DNA from: JBCBSP01 sp039819095
GTDB taxonomy: Bacteria; Pseudomonadota; Alphaproteobacteria; Caulobacterales; Maricaulaceae
Assembly (NCBI GenBank): GCA_039819095.1
Contig: JBCBSP010000003.1
Coordinates: 124,001-188,000 of the forward strand
Reading direction: 5' to 3'
Length of the DNA stretch: 64,000 nt
The notes below the pieces were generated by a model. The model was not told where the DNA came from. It saw nothing but the letters and a program-made list of their open reading frames with translations, and ran no database searches. The translations under genes were made by a program, and so were the position numbers. This document shows positions 44,319 through 53,912 of the stretch, in pieces; position 1 is the stretch's first letter; every line of letters starts with the position of its first letter.

Positions 44319-44636
44319 ATGGCGATCCTCGCCATCCTCCTGCCTGTGCTTCTGGGCGCGCTTGCCGGCCTGGCGCTGCGCCGGCAGCTTCGCAAGCTGA
44401 CATTCGCCGGCTGGATGGGATGGACCGTGATCGGCGCTGGCTTGCCCGTGCTTTTCGGCCAGATCGGCGCGCTCTGGCTGGCGAGCGAGGCCGAAGCCCG
44501 GCTTGGCGCCTGTCAGGCCGCCGGCGCGCCCTGCCCGGAGGCGGGAATGCCGGTCGCTCTGGTGCTCAGCGCCGGGCTTTCATGCGGGCTGGCCTGGGCG
44601 GCGACCGCCGTGGCCGTGCGCCTGACCGGACGCTGA
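44319..44636 (+). CDS. Small membrane protein, unknown
   Basis: A 105-residue protein with about three hydrophobic segments (MAILAILLPVLLGALAGLAL, MGWTVIGAGLPVLFGQIGALWL, LVLSAGLSCGLAWAATAVAV). Two Cys (ACQAAGAPC) lie in a central loop. GGGGGG precedes the ATG; it follows the MFS gene by 2 bp and likely belongs to its operon. No family recognised. Confidence 0.6.
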   Translation: MAILAILLPVLLGALAGLALRRQLRKLTFAGWMGWTVIGAGLPVLFGQIGALWLASEAEARLGACQAAGAPCPEAGMPVALVLSAGLSCGLAWAATAVAVRLTGR

Positions 44637-44683
44637 ATCGGGTCGCGTCGCCGCGACACGCAGCGAGGTCGACTTAAGCCGCG

Positions 44684-44711
44684 TTGCACCGGCTCACCCG
44701 GCTGCTATAAC
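44684..44711 (+). promoter_or_regulatory. Sigma-70-type promoter of sucC
   Basis: TTGCAC (44684-44689) and TATAAC (44706-44711) with 16-bp spacing, 86 bp before the sucC start. It fits an alphaproteobacterial housekeeping promoter for the suc cluster. Confidence 0.6.
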
Positions 44712-44796
44712 GCGCCCGACTTTTCCTGCGGCGTGAAAGGCGACGGATCGATTCGCAGCCCTTCGCACCTGTTCCAGCCCAGTCGCGAGCATCTCC

Positions 44797-45990
44797 ATGA
44801 ATATTCACGAGCACCAGGCCAAGGCCGTCCTGAAATCCTACGGCGCACCGGTTGCGGACGGCGTCGCCGTCTTCTCCGTTGACGAGGCCCGCGCGGCCGC
44901 CGACCAGCTGCCCGGCCCGCTCTGGGTGGTCAAATCGCAGATCCATGCCGGCGGACGCGGCAAGGGCAGGTTCAAGGAGCTGGCCGAGGACGCCAAGGGC
45001 GGCGTCCGCCTCGCCTTCTCCAAGGACGATGTGGTCGCTCACGCTGAAGACATGCTGGGCAATACGCTGGTCACCCACCAGACCGGCCCGGCCGGCAAGC
45101 AGGTGAACCGCCTCTATATCGAGGACGGCGCCGACATTGCGCGCGAGCTCTACCTCTCGCTTCTGGTCAATCGCGAAACCGGCCAGGTCGCCTTTGTGGT
45201 TTCCACCGAGGGCGGGATGGATATCGAGCAGGTCGCCGAGGACACGCCGGAGAAAATCCTCACGCTCGACATCAACCCGGAAACCGGGGTGACCGGCGAT
45301 GATGCGGCCCGTATCGCTGAGACGCTGAAGCTGGACGGGGCGGCGCGCGACGACATGCTCACCCTCGCCCCGACGCTCTACCGGGCCTTCACCGAGAAGG
45401 ATATGAGCCTTCTGGAGATCAATCCGCTGATCGTGATGGAAAACGGTCGGCTGCGCGTGCTCGATGCGAAAGTCTCCTTCGACGGCAATGCGCTCTTCCG
45501 CCATGACGACATCATGGCGCTGCGCGACCTGACCGAAGAGGACGAAAAGGAGATCGAGGCCTCCAAGCACGATCTGGCCTATATCGCACTGGACGGTGAT
45601 ATCGGCTGCATGGTCAACGGCGCCGGGCTGGCCATGGCGACCATGGACATCATCAAGCTCTACGGCGCGGAACCGGCCAACTTCCTGGATGTCGGCGGCG
45701 GCGCCAGCAAGGAGAAGGTGACGGCCGCCTTCAAGATCATCACCGCCGACCCGAATGTGAAGGGCATCCTGGTCAACATCTTCGGCGGCATCATGCGCTG
45801 CGACGTCATCGCCGAGGGCGTCATCGCCGCGGTGAAGGAAGTCGGGCTGCAAGTCCCGCTCGTGGTCCGCCTGGAAGGCACCAATGTCGAGCTCGGCAAA
45901 ACGATCATTAATGAGAGCGGGCTGAATGTGATTTCCGCCGATGATCTCGATGATGCCGCGAAGAAGATTACGAAGGCGGTTGAGGGGTAG
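44797..45990 (+). CDS. sucC: Succinyl-CoA synthetase, beta subunit
   Basis: A 397-residue ADP/GDP-forming succinate-CoA ligase beta chain. The N-terminal ATP-grasp fold starts MNIHEHQAKAVLKSYGAPV, with KSQIHAGGRGKG and the ATP/metal residues ENPLIV-like INPLIVMENGR, then GDIGCMVNGAGLAMATMDIIKLYG and the C-terminal LDVGGGASKEKV and FGGIMRCDVIA. It works with SucD in the TCA cycle. In other alphaproteobacteria sucD follows directly; here 2.1 kb separates them. A promoter lies 86 bp upstream. Confidence 0.97.
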   Translation: MNIHEHQAKAVLKSYGAPVADGVAVFSVDEARAAADQLPGPLWVVKSQIHAGGRGKGRFKELAEDAKGGVRLAFSKDDVVAHAEDMLGNTLVTHQTGPAGKQVNRLYIEDGADIARELYLSLLVNRETGQVAFVVSTEGGMDIEQVAEDTPEKILTLDINPETGVTGDDAARIAETLKLDGAARDDMLTLAPTLYRAFTEKDMSLLEINPLIVMENGRLRVLDAKVSFDGNALFRHDDIMALRDLTEEDEKEIEASKHDLAYIALDGDIGCMVNGAGLAMATMDIIKLYGAEPANFLDVGGGASKEKVTAAFKIITADPNVKGILVNIFGGIMRCDVIAEGVIAAVKEVGLQVPLVVRLEGTNVELGKTIINESGLNVISADDLDDAAKKITKAVEG

Positions 45991-46080
45991 GCAACATCGC
46001 CGTAATACACAGATGGTTGCAAGGCACACAATAAGGCGCCAACCTCACATAAAGGATGTACAACTTGATAGGTGACGCCA

Positions 46081-46497
46081 ATGGGGCCTCAGATTGTAGC
46101 AGCAGTCGTGGGCGCTAGCGCTGCAATTCTTGCTCAAATTGTTACAATAATCGCACAATATATATTAAAAAATAGAGAAATTTCACTAGAAAAATCTAAG
46201 ATAAAATTGGCTGCATATCAAAATTACGAGACACGTCGACTTGACGCATTCACTTATGTTTTCGATCAATTGTACTCACTTCTTGATGATGACAAAAGTG
46301 CATTAGAAGTGTATAGAGATATTCGTCCGCACTGGATGTTCTTTAGCCCAGATACACAAGACCTAGTACGCAAAGCCATCCGCGAAAAGAACCAGCATGG
46401 CGAGGGCGCGAGTGATAAAGTTGGTGAATCCTTCTTAATTGCCTTCTCTGCGCTGAAAAATGAAAATAAGGAGTGTATGAGGTTTTACTATGACTGA
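46081..46497 (+). CDS. Unknown A+T-rich gene, N-terminal membrane protein
   Basis: A 138-residue protein of no recognised family. One hydrophobic helix (about 4-27, IVAAVVGASAAILAQIVTIIAQ) is followed by a charged helical stretch (KNREISLEKSKIKLAAYQNY) and a soluble domain (RLDAFTYVFDQLYSLLDDDKSALEVYRDI, then HWMFFSPDTQDLVRKAI). GTG 46072 also keeps the frame, but AGGTGA before ATG 46081 favours the latter. It overlaps the next gene by 8 bp. It is strikingly A+T-rich, with AAA, ATA and TTA codons that are rare in the neighbours. It lies between sucC and sucD. Function unknown. Confidence 0.75.
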   Translation: MGPQIVAAVVGASAAILAQIVTIIAQYILKNREISLEKSKIKLAAYQNYETRRLDAFTYVFDQLYSLLDDDKSALEVYRDIRPHWMFFSPDTQDLVRKAIREKNQHGEGASDKVGESFLIAFSALKNENKECMRFYYD

Positions 46498-47347
46498 GCT
46501 ACCACACCACCTTAAACAAGACATAGATGAGGGCACACTGAGCATTGAGCACTCACCTAGCGCAATTAAGCCTCACTTGGCAACTGTTAGGCTTACTATG
46601 GAACCCCGGTCTATTCCTAGTGAAATCATTAAACACCTCCCTATTGCTGAGAAGTTATTCGAAAAATTTCGTGTTATGTTTGATACATCGACTATAGCTA
46701 TGCCACCAGGCACCGAGATGGATGGGCCTGTAGATAGGTTTATACGGTACAAACTTGACGAAGATCAGCTCGTGACTTTTAAAGGAGGCTATTCTGCATT
46801 TGGCGGTGAAGACTTTATTTCCATTGGAATTTTGGGGTTCGGGCGAGAGAATATCATCGCCATGGTTTACGGAACCACGAGGCAGGCTGAGCATCTTTGC
46901 AAACTTTTAGCAGAAGAGTTGTGGCGCATTTGTGGTACAGAGCGGAAATGGAGTGAGCTTAGTGATTGCGTTCAATTTGCCTCTCACATAACCGAAACAG
47001 AGGTCGATTTTGGATTTAGTTTCGACCGGTTTTTCGCTCCAGGATTTAACTTGTTCTTACGCGAGGATATCGAAGGGCGCGACGGGCTCGGGAGACACAT
47101 TGGCATTATGGGGCAACGAAATCCTGCTTCACGCGAAGAACTTATCGTACGTACAGCCTACAAGCATATAGAAATGGATATAGGCCTCTTCGACGGAGTG
47201 TCCGGAGATTCGGAACAATCCTTCTTGAGAATACGCCCCAGCACCCGAAAAGATATCAATCGGAGCCTAATGTCAGTCTCGAGTGAGTTGCCCTTTGATC
47301 AGCACGTTCAGATGGTGGAACGACTAATCTCTAAACTTAAGGATTGA
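46490..47347 (+). CDS. Unknown A+T-rich gene, 285 aa cytoplasmic protein
   Basis: Unrecognised protein overlapping the upstream gene by 8 bp. No signal or membrane segment is present. The predicted mix of helix and strand includes GYSAFGGEDFISIGILGFG, the helix TRQAEHLCKLLAEELWRICG and the region VDFGFSFDRFFAPGFNLFLRED, ending in a helix (VQMVERLISKLKD). The composition is much lower in GC than the flanks but less extreme than its partner. The two genes look like a co-transferred pair, a membrane component plus a cytoplasmic partner. Whether it is a sensor or effector cannot be told. Confidence 0.75.
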   Translation: MTELPHHLKQDIDEGTLSIEHSPSAIKPHLATVRLTMEPRSIPSEIIKHLPIAEKLFEKFRVMFDTSTIAMPPGTEMDGPVDRFIRYKLDEDQLVTFKGGYSAFGGEDFISIGILGFGRENIIAMVYGTTRQAEHLCKLLAEELWRICGTERKWSELSDCVQFASHITETEVDFGFSFDRFFAPGFNLFLREDIEGRDGLGRHIGIMGQRNPASREELIVRTAYKHIEMDIGLFDGVSGDSEQSFLRIRPSTRKDINRSLMSVSSELPFDQHVQMVERLISKLKD

Positions 47348-47387
47348 ATTTGGACACGAGGCTCAGAGAATAAGCGCAGGTTGTGTG

Positions 47388-47406
47388 CTACACATAACTC
47401 GTGTAG
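47388..47406. promoter_or_regulatory. Inverted repeat operator of the toxin-antitoxin pair
   Basis: CTACAC and GTGTAG form 6-bp perfect arms around a 7-base spacer (ATAACTC), ending 9 bp before the antitoxin ATG at 47416. Such palindromes just upstream are typical autoregulatory sites for VapB-class antitoxins. Confidence 0.5.
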
Positions 47407-47415
47407 GCTCTGTAC

Positions 47416-47691
47416 ATGGCTAAGAATATCACCCTCGCGATTGATGAAGACCTGCTGGACAAGGCGCGCGTGCTCGCCGCGATGCACCGCACGACGGTCA
47501 ACGCCATGGTGCGGGAGTTTCTTGAGCAAAAGGTCGGTGAAGAATCCAAGGATGGGCTCCGCGCCGACTGGGATGCGCTTTTCGAGAAAGTGGACCGTGA
47601 AGCCACGGACCGCCGTAAACTCATGAAAGGCGGCCTGCCGCCTCGTGAAGCTCTCTATGATGAGATGATGCGTGGCCGCAGCGTTCTTTGA
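47416..47691 (+). CDS. VapB-like ribbon-helix-helix antitoxin
   Basis: A 91-residue protein upstream of a PIN-domain gene. The N-terminus (MAKNITLAIDEDLLDKARVLA AMHRTTVNAMVREFLEQKV) fits a ribbon-helix-helix DNA-binding domain with the strand NITLAID and two helices. The C-terminal half (DWDALFEKVDREATDRRKLMKG...YDEMMRGRS) would wrap the toxin. Its end overlaps the toxin start by 20 bp. Unlike the A+T-rich genes before it, it has GC-rich composition. The palindrome at 47388-47406 is its likely operator. Confidence 0.85.
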   Translation: MAKNITLAIDEDLLDKARVLAAMHRTTVNAMVREFLEQKVGEESKDGLRADWDALFEKVDREATDRRKLMKGGLPPREALYDEMMRGRSVL

Positions 47692-48091
47692 CAGTAATAT
47701 CGTCGTCTACGCCGTCGACCCGCGCGATGACAGCGATGGTAAGCGAAGCGTCGCACGAGAGCTGATACGGGAACGCGATTGCGTTCTCTCCACTCAGGTC
47801 TTGATGGAAGTCTTCAATGTTCTCGTCCGGTTGGACCTGATGGATGCAGCACCCGCCAAGGGCTATGTCCGCCGCCTTTGCATGTTCCCGATCATCACAA
47901 TTGAGCGTGGAGACGTGCTTGAAGCCCTGGAGCTTCGAGACCTCTATCAGATCCACCACTATGACGGCCTCATCCTGCGCGCTGCGGCGAAGAGTGGCGT
48001 GTCGATGCTATACACCGAAGACCTCAATCACGGCCAGATGTACGGCCCGGTGCGGGTCTGCAATCCGTTCATCGAAGACTTCCTCGCCTAG
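47672..48091 (+). CDS. VapC-like PIN-domain RNase toxin
   Basis: A 139-residue PIN-domain nuclease with GTG start overlapping the antitoxin gene. The conserved acidic set is visible: Asp7 in FFDSNIVVY, Glu46 in LMEVFNVL, Asp98 in HHYDGLIL and Asp117 in YTEDLNHGQ. Members cut tRNA, rRNA or mRNA. The end lies 18 bp before sucD, so the pair is co-oriented with the TCA genes. VapC activity is inferred from the family, not tested. Confidence 0.88.
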   Translation: MAAAFFDSNIVVYAVDPRDDSDGKRSVARELIRERDCVLSTQVLMEVFNVLVRLDLMDAAPAKGYVRRLCMFPIITIERGDVLEALELRDLYQIHHYDGLILRAAAKSGVSMLYTEDLNHGQMYGPVRVCNPFIEDFLA

Positions 48092-48109
48092 ACAAAAGGT
48101 TCCCCGCCC

Positions 48110-49018
48110 ATGTCCGTACTCGTCAACAAAGACACCAAAGTCATCGTCCAGGGTCTGACCGGCAAGACCGGCACCTTCCACACCGAACAGGCGCTGGCCT
48201 ATTACGGCACCAAAATGGTCGCCGGGGTTCACCCGAAAAAGGGCGGGGAGAGCTGGACCAGCGGCATGGACGGCGCGGCTTCTCTGCCGATCTACGCCAG
48301 TGTCGCCGAAGCCAAGGACGCGACCGGGGCAAGCGCTTCGGTGGTCTATGTGCCGCCGGCCGGCGCGGGCGCAGCCATCATCGAAGCGATCGATGCGGAG
48401 ATGGACCTGATCGTGTGCATCACCGAAGGCATTCCGGTGCTCGACATGGTCAAGGTCAAGGCGCGCCTGGACCGATCCAGCTCCCGCCTGCTCGGACCGA
48501 ACTGCCCCGGCGTGCTGACCCCGGAAGAGTGCAAGATCGGCATCATGCCCGGCTCGATCTTCCAGAAGGGTTCGGTCGGCGTGGTCTCGCGCTCCGGCAC
48601 GCTGACCTATGAGGCGGTGTTCCAGACCAGCCAGGAGGGCCTCGGCCAGACCACGGCGGTCGGAATTGGCGGCGACCCGGTCAAGGGCACCGAGTTCATC
48701 GACGTGCTGGAGATGTTCCTCGCCGACGAGGAGACGAAATCGATCATCATGATCGGCGAAATCGGCGGCTCGGCCGAGGAAGAAGCCGCACAATTCCTCA
48801 AGGATGAAGCCGCCAGGGGTCGCAAGAAGCCCACGGTCGGCTTCATCGCCGGGCGCACGGCGCCTCCGGGCCGCACCATGGGCCATGCCGGCGCGATCGT
48901 ATCCGGCGGCAAGGGCGGCGCGGATGACAAGATCGAGGCCATGAAATCGGCCGGCATCACGGTGTCCGACAGCCCGGCCCGGCTCGGCGTGACGCTGAGC
49001 GAGGTGCTGAAGGGTTAA
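48110..49018 (+). CDS. sucD: Succinyl-CoA synthetase, alpha subunit
   Basis: A 302-residue CoA-binding and phosphohistidine subunit. It shows VIVQGLTGKTGTFHTEQALAYG-like N-terminus (VQGLTGKTGTFHTEQ), the CoA site GGVHPKKGG-like VHPKKGG, NCPGVLTP and the phosphorylated His259 in MGHAGAIVSGGKG. It acts with SucC. It lies 18 bp after the PIN-domain toxin, with AAAAGG upstream. A hairpin follows 28 bp after the stop. Confidence 0.97.
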   Translation: MSVLVNKDTKVIVQGLTGKTGTFHTEQALAYYGTKMVAGVHPKKGGESWTSGMDGAASLPIYASVAEAKDATGASASVVYVPPAGAGAAIIEAIDAEMDLIVCITEGIPVLDMVKVKARLDRSSSRLLGPNCPGVLTPEECKIGIMPGSIFQKGSVGVVSRSGTLTYEAVFQTSQEGLGQTTAVGIGGDPVKGTEFIDVLEMFLADEETKSIIMIGEIGGSAEEEAAQFLKDEAARGRKKPTVGFIAGRTAPPGRTMGHAGAIVSGGKGGADDKIEAMKSAGITVSDSPARLGVTLSEVLKG

Positions 49019-49045
49019 CCCTTCAGCCGTCGCGAAACCTGACAC

Positions 49046-49070
49046 AGACCCCGCCTCACCGGCGGGGTCT
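49046..49070 (+). terminator. Terminator-like hairpin between sucD and sucA
   Basis: GACCCCGCC and GGCGGGGTC form a 9-bp perfect stem with a 5-base loop (TCACC), extended by an A-T pair and followed by a short, interrupted T-run (TCTTCT). It may terminate or attenuate transcription between sucD and sucA. Confidence 0.6.
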
Positions 49071-49235
49071 TCTGCTATTGAGCCGCCGCCAGCTGCGACC
49101 TTGGTCGAAGCGCGGCGCGAAAACCCACACGATACTCTTCTCATTTACCCTTAACGGGCATAAATGTCCGTGTATCACATGCGCGCGCCGTCGCGCGTCG
49201 ATCCCAAGCGCCCGCTTCGGGCGGAACTGGCTGAA

Positions 49236-52226
49236 ATGGCTGAAGAACGCTCCTCCTCGAACCAGACCTTTCTGGAAACCTCGTTTCTGTATGGCGGCAA
49301 CGCCGTCTATCTCGAAGACATGGCCGCGCGCTACGCGCAGGATCCCGGCTCTGTTCCGGACTCCTGGCGCGCCTTCTTCGAAACCATGGGCGATGCCGGC
49401 GCCGACGCCGTGCGGGCCGCAGAGGGGCCGGGCTGGAGGCGTGATGACTGGCCGCGCCGCGCCAATGGCGACATGGTCGCCGCGCTTGGCGATATCGGCC
49501 CGGAGCTTGCCGGCGTCCCGGACGCGGTGGCCGAGAAAATGCCGGCCGGCGCCAGCCAGGATGAAGTCCAGCGCGCTGTGCGCGATTCGATCGCGGCGAT
49601 CATGCTCATCCGCGCCTATCGCATGCGCGGACATCTGGCGGCCGATCTCGACCCGCTCGGCCTGACCGATTTCGGCGAGCAGCGCGAGCTGCAGCCGTCA
49701 CGCTTCGGCTTTGAGGAGGCCGATCTCGACCGGCAGATCTTCATCAACGGCTATCTCGGGATGGAAAGCGCCACAGTGCGCGAAATCCTGGAGATCCTGA
49801 AGCGCACCTATTGCTCCACTTTCGCGGTGGAGTTCATGCATATCTCCAATCCGGAGGAGAAATCCTGGCTGCAGGAACGCATTGAGGGTCCGGACAAGGA
49901 GATCGCCTTCTCAAAAGAAGGCAAGCGCGCCATTCTGAAGAAGCTGGTCGAGGCGGAAAGCTTCGAGAACTTCCTGCATAAGCGCTATCCCGGCACCAAG
50001 CGCTTCGGCATTGACGGCGGCGAGGCCATGGTCCCGGCGCTGGAGCAGATCATCAAGCGCGGCGGAGCGCTGGGCGTCACCGATATCGTGCTCGGCATGC
50101 CGCACCGCGGTCGGCTTAACGTGCTCGCGGCAGTGATGGGCAAGCCCTATCATGTCATCTTCCACGAGTTTCAGGGCGGCAGCTCGATCGGCGATGACGA
50201 GTACGCATCCGGCGATGTGAAATACCATCTCGGCTCATCGTCCGACCGCGCCTTTGACGGCAATAACGTGCATCTGTCGCTGACCGCGAACCCGTCCCAC
50301 CTGGAAGCGGTCAATCCGGTCGTCCTGGGCAAGGCGCGCGCGAAGCAGACCAAGCTGCGCCGCGATCTCGGTCCGGAGGAAAACACCGGCGCCATGGTGC
50401 TGCCTCTGCTGCTGCATGGTGATGCGGCTTTCGCCGGTCAGGGCGTGGTCGCCGAGTGTCTCGGGCTTTCCGGCCTGAAGGGTCACCGCACAGGCGGGGC
50501 GATCCACTTCATCGTCAACAATCAGATCGGCTTCACGACCAATCCGAAGGATTCCCGTTCCTCGCCCTATCCCAGCGATGTCGCCCTGATGGTTCAGGCG
50601 CCGATCTTCCATGTGAACGGCGATGACCCTGAAGCGGTGGTGTTTGCCGCCAAGGTCGCTACGGAATACCGCCAGAAGTTCGGCAAGGACGTCGTCATCG
50701 ACATGTTCTGCTATCGCCGCTTCGGCCACAATGAGGGCGACGACCCGTCCTTCACCCAGCCCATCATGTACAAGGCGATCGCCGGGCGCGACACGACGCT
50801 GACGCTTTACGCGGGCCGGCTCCTGTCCGAAGGCGTGGTGGAAGAGAGCGAGCTGGATGGCTGGCGCTCGGAGTTTGACGACTTCCTCGACGCCGAGTTC
50901 GAAGCCGGCAAGGCGTATAAGGCCAACACGGTGGACTGGCTGGACGGTGTCTGGTCAGGGCTCGGCCTGCCGGAGGAAGACAAGCTGCGCGGCCAGACCG
51001 GCGTGCCGGAAGACCGGCTGAAAGAGATCGGCATGGCGATGACCGAGATTCCCGAGGGGATTGCGGTCCACAAGACGCTGAAGCGGGTTCTGGGCAATCG
51101 TCGCAAGATGATCGAGACGGGCGAGAATCTCGACTGGTCGACCGCCGAGCATCTGGCGTTCGGCACCCTGCTGCGCGAGGGATTCCCGGTGCGCCTATCC
51201 GGTCAGGATTCCGGGCGCGGCACCTTCTCCCAGCGCCATTCGCACATCATTGATCAGGAAACCGAGGAGCGTCATACCCCGCTCAATCATCTCAGCGAGG
51301 ATCAGGCCCGCTATGAGGTGATCGATTCCATGCTGTCGGAAGAAGCCGTGCTCGGCTTTGAGCATGGCTACTCGCTGTCGGCGCCGAACACGCTGGTGAT
51401 GTGGGAAGCCCAGTTCGGCGACTTTGTGAACGGCGCCCAGATCATCATCGACCAGTTCATCTCCTCATCCGAGCGCAAATGGCTGCGCATGTCCGGCCTG
51501 GTCATGCTCCTGCCGCATGGCTTTGAAGGTCAGGGTCCGGAGCACTCCTCAGCACGGCTTGAGCGCTTCCTGCAGCAATGCGCCGAAGACAATATGCAGG
51601 TGGCCAACTGCTCAACCCCGGCGAACTACTACCATATTCTTCGCCGCCAGATTCACCGGCCTTTCCGCAAACCGCTTATCCTGATGACGCCCAAAAGCCT
51701 TTTACGTCACAAGCGCTGCGTCTCGCCGCTGTTTGAGTTCGCCGAAGGCAGCACCTTCCACCGCGTGCTGTGGGATGATGCCGACATGAAGGCCCGCGGC
51801 GACCGTGACGATGTGGCCGCCGGGCGCACCACGACCCGGCTCGTTGAAGACGAGAAGATCCGCCGTGTCGTGATGTGTTCCGGCAAGGTGTATTACGACC
51901 TGCTTGAAGCGCGCGAGGAACGCGGCGTTGATGACGTTTATCTTCTGCGCGTGGAACAGTACTATCCCTTCCCGGCGCTCTCCCTGATCCATGAGCTTCA
52001 GCGCTTCAAATCCGCCGACATGGTCTGGTGTCAGGAGGAGCCGAAGAATATGGGCCCGTGGAGCTTCGTCGAGCCTTATATCGAGTTTTGCCTGGACAAG
52101 GCGGAGACCGACAAAGACCGTCCGCGCTATGTCGGGCGCCCGCCCGCCGCTTCTCCGGCGACCGGGGTTCTGAAAAAGCATATCGCACAGCAGAACGCGC
52201 TTATTGACGACGCTCTGAAAGCCTAG
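49236..52226 (+). CDS. sucA: 2-oxoglutarate dehydrogenase E1
   Basis: A 996-residue thiamine-diphosphate-dependent E1 subunit that decarboxylates 2-oxoglutarate. It begins MAEERSSSNQTFLETSFLYGGNA; the frame is open to 49164 (MSVYHMRAPSRVDP), so a start 24 codons earlier is possible. The ThDP-binding core includes GMPHRGRLNVLAAVMGKP, FHVNGDDPEAVVFA and YRRFGHNEGDDPSFTQPIMY; the transketolase part shows FEHGYSLSAPNTLVMWEAQFGDF and LPHGFEGQGPEHSSARLERFLQ. It is followed by sucB after 46 bp. Confidence 0.95.
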   Translation: MAEERSSSNQTFLETSFLYGGNAVYLEDMAARYAQDPGSVPDSWRAFFETMGDAGADAVRAAEGPGWRRDDWPRRANGDMVAALGDIGPELAGVPDAVAEKMPAGASQDEVQRAVRDSIAAIMLIRAYRMRGHLAADLDPLGLTDFGEQRELQPSRFGFEEADLDRQIFINGYLGMESATVREILEILKRTYCSTFAVEFMHISNPEEKSWLQERIEGPDKEIAFSKEGKRAILKKLVEAESFENFLHKRYPGTKRFGIDGGEAMVPALEQIIKRGGALGVTDIVLGMPHRGRLNVLAAVMGKPYHVIFHEFQGGSSIGDDEYASGDVKYHLGSSSDRAFDGNNVHLSLTANPSHLEAVNPVVLGKARAKQTKLRRDLGPEENTGAMVLPLLLHGDAAFAGQGVVAECLGLSGLKGHRTGGAIHFIVNNQIGFTTNPKDSRSSPYPSDVALMVQAPIFHVNGDDPEAVVFAAKVATEYRQKFGKDVVIDMFCYRRFGHNEGDDPSFTQPIMYKAIAGRDTTLTLYAGRLLSEGVVEESELDGWRSEFDDFLDAEFEAGKAYKANTVDWLDGVWSGLGLPEEDKLRGQTGVPEDRLKEIGMAMTEIPEGIAVHKTLKRVLGNRRKMIETGENLDWSTAEHLAFGTLLREGFPVRLSGQDSGRGTFSQRHSHIIDQETEERHTPLNHLSEDQARYEVIDSMLSEEAVLGFEHGYSLSAPNTLVMWEAQFGDFVNGAQIIIDQFISSSERKWLRMSGLVMLLPHGFEGQGPEHSSARLERFLQQCAEDNMQVANCSTPANYYHILRRQIHRPFRKPLILMTPKSLLRHKRCVSPLFEFAEGSTFHRVLWDDADMKARGDRDDVAAGRTTTRLVEDEKIRRVVMCSGKVYYDLLEAREERGVDDVYLLRVEQYYPFPALSLIHELQRFKSADMVWCQEEPKNMGPWSFVEPYIEFCLDKAETDKDRPRYVGRPPAASPATGVLKKHIAQQNALIDDALKA

Positions 52227-52272
52227 ACTGACACGCCCGCCCTTTTCCCCTTCCAAGACGAGACGCGCCCCC

Positions 52273-53775
<1,503 letters not shown>

Positions 53776-53782
53776 CCGAGCC

Positions 53783-53905
53783 TGTCATCCCGGCCGAGCC
53801 GAAGGCGCCCAGCCCGGGGCCTATTCCGTGACGTCAACACCCCAGCCCCACGCCTCAAGCCAACCGGAATGGGTCCGGATAGCGCTCCGCGCGTCCGGGA
53901 TGACA
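53783..53905 (+). repeat. Dispersed nested-palindrome repeat, copy 3
   Basis: A 123-bp copy between the convergent ends of sucB and polA, 7 bp from each stop. It has the same orientation as copy 1. The outer TGTCATCCCGG and CCGGGATGACA arms are perfect; the inner segments CTATTCCGTGACGTCAAC and ACCGGAATGGGTCC match copy 1. As both genes end here, it may serve as a bidirectional terminator. Confidence 0.9.
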
Positions 53906-53912
53906 TGTTGGC

